DNA of 64,000 nucleotides from Nicotiana tabacum (taxonomy: Eukaryota > Streptophyta > Magnoliopsida > Solanales > Solanaceae): contig NC_134095.1 in assembly GCF_000715075.1 (NCBI RefSeq), positions 61,004,419 through 61,068,418 on the forward strand, in the 5' to 3' direction. The stretch's first letter is position 1. The number at the start of each line of letters is the position of its first letter. The position numbers were made by a program, and so were the translations under genes. This document shows, piece by piece, positions 55,311 through 64,000 of the stretch. The notes under the pieces are model-generated. The model was not told where the DNA came from. It worked only from the letters and a program-made list of their open reading frames with translations, and made no database searches.

Positions 55311-56837
55311 TGAGTAGAGAGGATGGTCGATGCAGTTTTAACCCAACTAGGTCGGGATCGAATCCACAGGGAGTTAATAATTGGAATTAGGTTTATATCT
55401 AAGCTAGATGCGGGTTTTGAATCTAATTACACTTCCACAAATGTTTGGTTTGATTTTTACTTCTACTTCTATTCTATTGCATGCAATATTTGAAACTAAG
55501 TACAATGTTTTTGTTGTTGATTTTCAAGGGTTTAAAGGAACTAGGGTAGTGACTTCCACCTAGGTGGATATCTAACGGGTAACAAGAATCTAGGGAAATC
55601 GTGTGATTAATTGGGGTCGTAATATAGTTATCACACCCGGGTACTCTCTCTATACCTCTCGGTAGTTTGAGTGATTTTGCCCAATTTGGCTTTCTCAAGT
55701 CAAAATGGGTATTCATGCAATTCAAGTAATTTTAGCTCAAGTCGGAAATTGCTATCTCTAGGTTTAACCCTTTAATTGGGGCTATCAATTTCTTGAGTTC
55801 ACTCCAATTCCTTGTTAGCCTAGCTTTCCTAGACTTAGTCCCTCTTTCTCAAGTAGAGACTAAGTCATAAAGGCATGAATCAGTGTTTGCAACCACTAAT
55901 TCTATAGTTCTAGCAAGAACTAGGCTAAATATCACTAACCCACACACATTCAAGCCCTAAAATTCAATACCCATCAAATACCCACACTAGGGTTGGGTCA
56001 CAACCCTAGCTATGGGTTTAGCTACTCATGAAAATAACAGAAATCAAAGATAAAAAGAAGATGAAATTCATATTACTAGATTAAAAGATGAAAATCTAAT
56101 GTTAAAAGATGAATCTAGTACAAATTTTCCAAAAACGGAATGTGCAACCGTCTCACGTGCTCAGCTAAAATATGACTTTTCCTAAAAATGTCAAAAAAAT
56201 CTATTTATACTAAGCTGAAATTTTTGGACAAAAATACCCCTGCGGAGGTTTTGCGGCCACGTAATTCTTACCGTGGCCGCACTCTTGCTTTTGCGGCCGC
56301 GTAATTCTGACCACGGTCTGCATTCTTCAATTATGGATCTAAGTTGAGGTGAGTTTCTCGGGCCGCATAATTTCCATCGCGACCGCGTAATTCTAACGCG
56401 GACCGTACGTCTTGTTTTAGCTTGAAATGTGAACTCTCTAAACCTCAGCAACCGTGGTTCGTATTATTCCAATCACGGCTACGGCGGTACTTTAGCGGTC
56501 GCACTGTTCTGATGCGGTCCGCGTTCATGTTATAACGCAACAATCCATCTCTCTGATTCTTCATTTTGCAGACCTTGAAATAGTGTTCGCGACCGCGTTG
56601 ATACTTTCGCGGACCGCGAACATTCTGCCGTGGTCCTCGTTTCTTATCTTTTGGCCCAGGCTTGGTTTTTGTTCAAGTTTTGACTCTTTTATGAGTTGAT
56701 TATGGCTCCTTTGGCTCATTCGGAACAATCCCTGCAAGCAAGCATATTACATTAGTTTCTGGGAATACCTTCACGCATTTTTTACTCAAAACACAAGTAA
56801 AAGAGAACAAATAATAGGTTAAAATCCATGCTTATCA
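55311..56837 (-). repeat. Solo LTR of an Athila-A-type element (1527 bp)
   Basis: TGAGTAGAGAGG...CTTATCA, flanked by exact ACTAT duplications at 55306-55310 and 56838-56842. It aligns with element A's LTR over most of its length (for example GTGACTTCCACCTAGGTGG and CTCTCGGTAGTTTGAGTG). The TGATAAG end shows the LTR is on the minus strand. It carries the GCGGCCGC/GCGGACCGC word array at about 56235-56640. The ORFs 55474-55725 and 56191-56451 are inside it. Confidence 0.9.
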
Positions 56838-57260
56838 ACTATATTAACACGGCTCGGAGACACCCGAGACCCGTAACAAAAGAGCAAGGCCTTAAAAATT
56901 CTTAACCGGTTCTAAAGGCTACCCTCGGCACACTATAATATAAAAAAAGTATAAGTAATTTGGGGGAAAATTTCGGTCACGCCGAACCCCCATGATGCCT
57001 TAAAAACAAAATAATGTTGAAGGCAAGGCTTGTTCGAACCTCCGAGCATAACCTGACTATTTCCTACTAAGGCATTTTAATCTTTGCAAATATAAATGAC
57101 AAAGCAAAGAAAAAAGCTCAGAAATTGCTGAAGGGAAGAAAGCTTTATATGCATATCAAAAGATTTTTACACTGGCTAAAATGGCCTCGATACAAATTTT
57201 TACAAAGGCCAAATGGCCTCAACCAAAAAAGTATTACAAAAAGAAAAAAACAAAAATATC
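56838..57260 (+). other. Tat element, region between solo LTR and antisense ORF
   Basis: It contains the second ACTAT and Tat non-coding sequence; CTCGGAGACACCCGAGACCC is similar in style to 55190-55290. No gene. Confidence 0.5.
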
Positions 57261-58109
57261 TTAAAAGAGCCTAAGTGGCCTAGTCTTTGTCGGGGGCCGC
57301 ATCATTGCCTTTGGGTCTCCTCCACCCTCGGACTCGCCCAAATCTTCAAAATCTTCAATCATCGGGATAGGCCAATTTTTGGCTTCGGCTTTAAGCTCCT
57401 TGGAACTCTCAATCTCAACCGATAAGTCGAAACCCCGAGCATGAATTTCCTCGAGGGCCTCCCTTCGAGATTGTCGCTTCACGCACTCAATGATATCCTT
57501 TGCTCGAACCTGAGCCACCTCGGCATCGGCCTTATAAACGACCACCATCTCATCTCCATTGACTTTAACCACTTTGGCCTCCAGCTTGGCTGTCTCAAGC
57601 TCCTTGGCCAGATTTTCTCAATCGGAGACGGGCAAATTTAGCTAAAACTGGAGCTTCTCGATCATTTTGGCCTGCACCAAGGTTTTTTCCTTTACATCTC
57701 GAAGCTGGACCTCACCCGAAGCCAATTGTGCCCGGGCAGTCTCCTTTTCTGAGGCCAAGTGATCCATTTTTCTTTTTGATTCTTCAGCCTCGGCCTTTAC
57801 TGCATCCACCTCCGCCCGGAGCTGCTCAATATGATCAAGATTCTTTTGGACCTACGGGTTCGGACCGTTAGTCACCGTGTCCGAATCATCATCACTAACC
57901 TCAAATGCTCTTCTTACCTGCTCAACCAGGTCCGTATGCTCCTTCCAAGACACCTCTAGCTCAACTCAGAGGCTCTTGGCCTCCCCTTCACTTTGTTCAC
58001 TAAGAAGTTTGTAAGCATCTCTCTTCTCAGTGAGCCCTCGAATCTCGGCATCATATTGGTTTAACTCTTCCCGATACTGGAGAAAAGTCTCATGGTAAAG
58101 CACTGAGGC

Positions 58110-58194
58110 CTACAAACACAAAGAGAAAGGTTATAATCATCTATAAATTAATCTAAGTACAAACTAGAAATCATCAAGAGGTATCTGAAGTTAC
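58110..58194 (-). other. Putative intron 3 of the antisense ORF (85 bp)
   Basis: Minus-strand donor CCGG|GTAACTTC, AT-rich body, acceptor GTGTTTGTAG|GCC. It separates the Ser-rich middle from the coiled coil. Confidence 0.5.
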
Positions 58195-59082
58195 CCGGTT
58201 TAACACCTGTTGGGCTTCATTGAACAGGCATGGTGCTTCCACCTCATTCATCTTGGCTTGATCCTCATCGGTAATCAAGCACCAAAGGTAACTGGACACC
58301 CCTACGGGGGTAGAAAGGACCTCAGCATCCTCCGAAATCGAGATAATAATCGATTGCTTCCGGTTAGGATCCACGCTTGGAGCTGGGAATCGGTTGACTA
58401 ATTTCAGGCTTGAGGAAGGACCGCTTGTTCCCGAAGATGGACTCTTCCTTGGCACCTCTAAGTCACCCAAACCGGTGACGTCCTCCGTGGAGGTTGAATC
58501 CACGATATCGAAAAAGCCGCGAAAGGGGTCGTCTGCTCCATGGGCCCCCTTGTTAGGGTGAGGTTTCACTACCTGATCCTCGTTGATCATAGACTCAGTG
58601 AACGAAGGTGACTCGATGATTTCTATCACACCGAGTATATCCTTCTGGGCACTACCCTCATCCCGGGAAGCCTCGACCACAGCCTCCACATTGGCCCCGA
58701 CCATTATGTGCACACTGGCCCCGATCATGACCTCCTTGTCGGCCTCTCTAGCTTGAGGCAGACCGGCCTCGCCTCTCTCTGGTTTGGGGGATCATTGTCC
58801 CTCGAACTGCAACCGCACATGGGCCACCAGTTCAGAGGCTTCTTCTTCTTCTTCTTCTTCAGATTCGTCCTTCAGCCAATGGAGAGAGTCCGATGATGGT
58901 ACTTGAGAACTGGTGCTTTCTTTATATTTGCGCACCAGGCCTCCTCTTTGCTTTTTTCTTCTCCGAGTTCGGAGAAGGAGCCTTTTTTCTCTTCTTCTCC
59001 TCACCCTGTCTCGGAGCATGGGACTCGGCGAGGCAATCCTCATTGCAGAATGGAGGCCTCATTGCGATATCCTTGGAAAGAC

Positions 59083-59163
59083 CTACAAAGGGAAACGAGA
59101 TGAGTAAGAACTCAGTAACATAAAAGAAAACCAAGTGTTATTAACTCAGGAAAGGAATCTCAC
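59083..59163 (-). other. Putative intron 2 of the antisense ORF (81 bp)
   Basis: Minus-strand donor ACG|GTGAGATTCC, T-rich body, acceptor CCTTTGTAG|GTC. Confidence 0.5.
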
Positions 59164-59321
59164 CGTGAGAACTGGCCTCCCACCTGCCTTTTGAAAGTTT
59201 GCACCATGCGAGCTCAGAATATGGTTTTTGAGAGACAATGCCCTCGACTCAGGTTTTTGAGAGACAATGCCCTCGACCCACTCCTTGAGTCGAGGGACTA
59301 CGTTCGGGACCCGAGCAACAG

Positions 59322-59400
59322 CTACATCGCCACCAAAAACCAATAAGAAAGAAAGAAAAGAGAGTAAAAATAAAATTTTGGAAAACGAAACTTTACTTAC
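59322..59400 (-). other. Putative intron 1 of the antisense ORF (79 bp)
   Basis: Minus-strand donor AAC|GTAAGTAAAG, T-rich body and acceptor GATGTAG|CTG. Confidence 0.5.
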
Positions 59401-60477
59401 GTTTTTGGTCCCCTTCTCGGGGAATGGCATGTACTCGACTAGGATCAGGTCCGAGGTCATCACTCGGACAAAACGACCCAACCAACCTCGATCCCGATCT
59501 TCATCGATGCTCGAGAATGGGGCTTTACTAACCCAACGTGCAAGTTTAATCAGTACCCCCTCCCCTCCCCCCCACTAAAGAGTCGGGGATTGTATAGGCG
59601 CATAAGGTGGTCGACGGTGAACGAGCATCCATTGATTTTTCTCACGAAGAACTGGAAGAGGATCACAATCCTCTAGAATGTATGGTGAATTTGGCCGAGG
59701 TATACCTCGTATCTTTTGCAGAACTGGATGATAACCGGGTCCAATGGGCCTAGTGTAAAGGGATATGTGTAAACACTTAAATATCCCTCGACGTGGGTGG
59801 TGATATCTTCATCGGGTACGGGAACCACCACGTGCTTATCAACCCAGTTGTAGTCCTTTTTGGCCGTAGGGAGAATTTCTTCAGTGATCGAGCAGTTGTA
59901 CCTCGATACCTTCTCACCGGCCCGGTACGGATAGAGGTTTCTCAATCTTGAAATCGGCAGCAACCGAGCACCCACCAGGTATGAATGTGCTCAAGGGGGT
60001 TCCGCTACTGGTTCCTCAACAGCAGTACACAGAACAATCTCCTCGACAGTCGACCGTGATATAGAAGTAACTTCTTTTTGGGGAATTATTTTTGAAGTTT
60101 TTGCCATTTCTTTTAAAATGGAGAGGAAGAGATGAAAAAGAGGAAGTTAAAGGGATACACTTGATATGGAATGAAGACAGGCAAAAGTTCTTACAAAGAT
60201 CTCCATAAATCAGAAAACAAGTGCTAGAAAATGTAGAGATTTCTAAGGATCAAGAGTAGAGAAGGTTTGGATGTAAAGTTTGAATGAATGAAAAAGGGGT
60301 ATTTATAGTTTCCAAACGACGATCCAAATCCAGGACTGGCCTACCAGCAACTGACAAGCATTTAATGCCATTAAGACATGACTGGCGAGACGTTTCGTAC
60401 ATTTTGTCGTTTCTAACGCGGAGTATCGAGGTGAGAATCAGAAGCTCATATCGTTTCTCGTCATTTACTCTCTGAAA

Positions 60478-60492
60478 AATGAGGGGACTATC
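60478..60492 (+). other. Polypurine tract of the Tat element
   Basis: AAATGAGGGGACTAT-type sequence directly precedes the 3' LTR start at 60493. Confidence 0.55.
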
Positions 60493-61127
60493 TATATACG
60501 GTCAAAATCGGGCTCATCCACTACATGACAGATCGGGCTCGGAGCGTAAGGAATTGAAATCGACCCCGAGTCCCATCAAACCAGAACACGAGTTTAAAAT
60601 GTCCGTCCTCGAGAACATCGAGTCCAGGATCCCTGATTCGACCCTGACCCTGAATGAGCTCAAGAAAACATTGCCAGTATAACCAACAGAAGATTGAAAT
60701 AACAGAAGGCTGAAGTATCCGGGATCAGCCGAATATTACAGCGGGAATCTCGACACGTATCGATAAGGAACCGGCAAATCAACAAATCAGGAGATCTTTT
60801 ACCTTTTATAGAGTTGTACCTAATATATGACTTCTCTACTATATAAAGGGAGTCTGATTACTTGTAAAGGACATTGTAACACGCATCCCAAAGCAGTATA
60901 ATATTATTTTTTTGTAAGCTACTATTCTTCTGTGTTTTGATATTGTTTGAATTGCATCCAGTTCAAGTGAGACTTACTTTACAAGGCTATAATTGTTCAA
61001 GTTATACGGTTTGAATTTACTTTATCATCGCTCACTTTAATTGTAATTTAATTTATCGCTTTATGTCAAATTAATCCACGTATTTTTATAACCAAATTCA
61101 ATTGTTATCCGATTTTTAGGATAAACA
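60493..61127 (+). repeat. 3' LTR of the Tat element (635 bp)
   Basis: It starts TATATACGGTC (canonical TGTATACGGTC, so G has become A) and ends GGATAAACA. It aligns with 48083-48726 with scattered substitutions and small indels, so the insertion is not recent. Confidence 0.85.
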
Positions 61128-61263
61128 TAGGTCTAGCATGAAAATATTTGTACAATCTATCAAGTATTGTAATTAGTTAAATGTAAAATCTAATGTAAGA
61201 CGGATGCCTTGCAATAATTGTAGATTATGTGTGAAGGTGTAAAACAATAATTTAGGTTATAGC

Positions 61264-62149
61264 TAGGGGTGTCAATGGTTTGGTTCAGCCGGTTATTTTA
61301 TAAAATTAGTATCATATTAATTTTTCGTTTATTCTATTATGTATAACAAAAATTATACATTTCAAAACCGTCCAATCATGTCGGTTTCTCTTCGGTATCG
61401 GTACGGTTCGATTAATTTTTGATATTTTTTTTAAATATTATGTAAAATTCACCAGTAAAAGTAGAATGCAATAACATATGTTCTTTTATAGGACGTAACA
61501 AAACTCTCTAGACATTTTACTGTTTAAAGGGTGATGAATTAAAAAAATAAAAGATGGCTAGAATATAGATCCATCAACTATTCCACAATAGCGCAAAAGA
61601 AACGAAGCAAAGGCAAAAAAAATATAAATCACACGAGTGAAAAGATATTAACCAAGCTAGGACTCAAAAATAACGTCTATAGAAGATTAAATAATCAAAA
61701 AGATAAATCTAAATTGTATGAAAGGAAACATATTCAATACATTATAGTTTGCTGCTCATAATCGCTAGAATATTTTATGTCTTACTAAGATACTTGAAAT
61801 AACTTAGTTTAAGTAGAAGTAGCATAATAGGTTTTAGGAATTAGTATTTTGAGTTTAATTATTTGTTGGCTTGTAACAGTTTTCATAATTCCAAGGCCCA
61901 AAGAAAATTTTAATGCATTATTATTTTTAAACTTACTTTATAAATATATTTTCTACATGTAAAATTTATTCGGTACGGTACGGTATTTTTTCGGTTTATT
62001 TTTATAAAATAAAAAACCTACCCTAATTATCAGTGCAGTTATAGATTTAAATAAAAACCTATAGTTTTTTAAAAGAAACTTAAAAATCGGTTCGGTGTGA
62101 TACGATTCTGTCGGTTTAGTTGGTTTTCTAATATCCATTTACACCCCTA
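61264..62149. mobile_element. Non-autonomous hAT element, GGGTGTCAATC family, copy 2
   Basis: Termini are TAGGGGTGTCAATGG and CCATTTACACCCCTA. The flanks GTTATAGC and ATTACAAC match at five of eight positions, so the duplication has decayed. Internal CTTGTAACAGTTTTCATAAT matches copy 1 (33889-34629) in inverse orientation. No transposase; the small ORF at 61953-62138 is an antisense run in AT-rich sequence. Confidence 0.75.
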
Positions 62150-63420
62150 ATTACAACTATGCTTTAGTTTCAAATAAGTTAGGGTCAAGGGTCAGCTATA
62201 TGAATCACCACTTATCCATTTAAATTCAATTCATGTAATTATAATACTGTTAGAGGAGTATGATTTATCAAAATATCTCCATCGGCAGGCTAAGGAATAA
62301 GAGATAAGAATGCCGGGATAGGATGCAAGATTATTTTATCACGCACATACCCTTAACCAAATGACTGTAGGTCTGCTAAGGAGATTTAATTTTCACATAA
62401 TATAATATCCAGCATTATTAGAATAATGTTTGGTTATTACTTTTTGTATCATCATAAATAATGTATGCATAAGTTATGTGGTGATTCATGCATTATTTTA
62501 TGTGAAAAAGAATGTGAGATAAAATGCAAGTATTAGTATTTAGTAATACATTGATTAAAACAAAACAAACTCTTGTAGTAGCAAACTTTTATATTCTTTA
62601 AAAAAGTAAACACATTGTAGTTGTAAATTGTATGGTAATTTTAATACATCAAACAAGCATCCAAGGAGAAATAATACCTTGTTGTAATCTCTGTATTACA
62701 ATTATGCATTATTAAATCATCCGCATGCAGGGGTTTGATTTAGTAGTAATGCCATAACATATGAGTGGTGGATAAATTTTAAATAGAGAAGGACAAAATG
62801 ATGGATCCACATCCACTATTCAATTGCATTTTGAACTAACCTTGGTAAATATATTAATTATTAAACAAGATTCTTTAACTTATGTGGAAAGGAAACCAAA
62901 TGACCCATAAACTGTACGTTCTCACTGTAGAAGCATTGCTTGGTTTTAAAGTATAAATCCCATTCAGTATGTATGTTTCTGGTGATATCATGTCGCCAAA
63001 TGGTACTAACAGATCTAGTAACAGTATATCGTTATGATGGATAATTGCTTCTCGTGACAGCTATAATAAGGGGCAACTGCCATCCATTAAACCAGATCGA
63101 GGTACAATTATATATGGAGCTACAGTTAATTTTCCTTCTTAGAGGATACATCTAGCGTGGGTAAAGAATGACAACAACAACCAAAAGAATAAATGGCTAC
63201 TCAAACAATTCATTGAAATTAAACCCACGTTAAAGACATTTAGTTTTCACGTAAAATTCAGCAAGTGATATATAAATAATTTATATATCAAACTATTTCT
63301 GAGTACAGTCCGTTGTCAAAAAATAGCTAAATAATAAATAATTTTATTTATTTAATTTCTAACGAATATTTTCTAACGTTGGAAAAAGTAGCAGTAAATT
63401 CTTTTCCTGAATTGGCTCAG
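62150..63420. other. Intergenic, no gene seen
   Basis: AT-rich sequence without supportable ORFs, RNA genes or bounded repeats. Confidence 0.5.
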
Positions 63421-63658
63421 TACTCTTCCGACGGACGCTAACCCCTAGTAAGATAGTAGTATTTGCTACTTATTACTAACAAAAGGTGGTCAGAAATTGT
63501 TGTTGTTGTTCTAACAGAATTTCATCCTTCATAAAATACTCTTCCGGCGGACTTTAATTTGATGGCTAACCGCTACTAAGACATAGCATTTGCTATTTAT
63601 TTATTACCAACAGAAGAAGCAAATGCTGTTGTTGGTGTTCCATCATAGCATCATCCTT
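63421..63658. repeat. Imperfect tandem duplication of about 115 bp
   Basis: Two units start TACTCTTCCG at 63421 and 63537. Each runs through CGGAC, CTAACC, a TATTTGCTA(C/T)TTATT stretch, TACTAACA/TTACCAACA, a TTGTTGTTG-like run and CATCCTT. Divergence is considerable, with small indels. Confidence 0.7.
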
Positions 63659-64000
63659 TTGAAGAATTACAGCTATAACTTGTAATTATTGTTTAAACTC
63701 CTCTGTCCCTATTTCTCTGTGTATTTGCACCTCAAAGTCCTCATGCTAATAAGTCTACAGCAGGGCTAAGGAGCTGCTCTAACAAAGAATTATTCCTCCT
63801 CAATTTTTTTAGACTATTTGAACAAAATAAATCATTGAAGTAATAAGTAATTCTAGATTCTTCAGAGGAAAAAGCAACTGCCCCGAAAATTGAACAGAAA
63901 CCGAAAGACTTTTCTTTCTTAGTGTTTGGTTTTAAAATAGTGCTTTTTTAAAAAAAAGTCACCATATGCAGGCAGAAATCATACTGTGCTTTCCTTCAGC
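63659..64000. other. Intergenic to the window end, no gene seen
   Basis: No open frame or domain; homopolymer T and A runs near 63935-63960. Confidence 0.5.

Larger units (their letters stand above)
57261..60107 (-). pseudogene. Antisense ORF of the Tat element with apparent introns, broken
   Basis: On the minus strand it starts MAKTSKIIPQKEVTSISRST at 60107 and ends RPPTKTRPLRLF at 57261. The amino-terminal half (60107-59170) is globular, with ARLLPISRLRNLYPYRAGEK and PFTLGPLDPVIIQFCKRYEV. The middle is Ser/Lys/Arg-rich. The carboxy half (58109-57261) is a long Glu/Lys/Ala-rich likely coiled coil ending REALEEIHARGFDLSVEIES. Three segments with GT...TTTGTAG or GT...GATGTAG ends look like introns: 59322-59400, 59083-59163 and 58110-58194. 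In-frame stops occur near 59991, 59674, 57854, 57640 and 57617, so this copy is a pseudogene. I do not know its function; antisense extra ORFs are known in some Tat elements. Confidence 0.6.
48083..61127 (+). mobile_element. Tat-lineage Ty3/gypsy retrotransposon, degraded, with antisense ORF
   Basis: This is a 13-kb insertion with LTRs 48083-48726 and 60493-61127 and flanking TAGAT (48078-48082) versus TAGGT (61128-61132), four of five matching. Order is 5' LTR, gag, protease, RT, RNase H, second RNase H, integrase (ending 54513), a non-coding stretch, a solo LTR insertion (55311-56837), a spliced-looking ORF on the opposite strand (60107-57261), polypurine tract and 3' LTR. Two RNase H domains and an extra antisense ORF near the 3' end are known in parts of the Tat lineage. 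The pol genes carry stops, frameshifts and active-site changes. Confidence 0.85.

Overview
The window is plant nuclear DNA, most likely Solanaceae and probably Nicotiana. The evidence is a multi-exon plant gene with GT-AG introns, AT-rich intergenic DNA, nested Ty3/gypsy LTR retrotransposons, tRNA-derived SINEs, hAT-type MITEs and Helitron-like ends. No bacterial, plasmid or CRISPR feature is present. The genus is an inference from remembered repeat families.

Region 1-21.8 kb is a stack of LTR retrotransposons. An old element C (5' LTR 17800-21815, tRNA-Asp-type primer site, minus strand) was hit by two others. A Tekay/Del-like element B lies on the minus strand; only its 5' LTR and the start of its internal region are in the window. 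A 3-kb solo LTR, D, sits at 18706-21702 with target duplication ACAAA. An Athila-like element A (2761-15833, minus strand, target duplication CAAAT) then entered B's LTR. A still shows gag, protease, RT, RNase H, integrase and an env-position ORF, all broken by stops and frameshifts.

Region 21.8-35.4 kb has no intact gene. It holds SINEs, MITEs, tandem repeats, two Helitron-like ends, a possible mitochondrial insertion (22760-23345), a hAT-type element nested in a SINE-like repeat (31354-32096), an LTR-like block and a second hAT-type element (33889-34629).

Region 35.4-47.9 kb carries the one convincing host gene: an oxysterol-binding-protein-related protein of the ORP1 type on the minus strand, ten coding exons, 825 residues. 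It has a PH domain, a coiled coil, an acidic stretch with a FFAT-like motif and a complete OSBP lipid-transfer domain. Its introns hold SINEs, a hAT MITE and a 110-bp tandem duplication.

Region 48.1-61.1 kb is a Tat-lineage Ty3/gypsy element on the plus strand with both LTRs. Gag, protease, RT, two RNase H domains and integrase are decayed, with substitutions at RT and integrase catalytic positions. Downstream of pol lies a 1.5-kb solo LTR of the Athila-A kind (target duplication ACTAT), then a long antisense ORF with three apparent introns of about 80 bp. The last 3 kb holds a hAT-type element homologous to 33889-34629 in inverse orientation, and a tandem duplication. The most unusual observations are the antisense spliced ORF, arrays of GC-rich palindromic words inside LTRs of two unrelated lineages, and the FFAT-like motif in the ORP.
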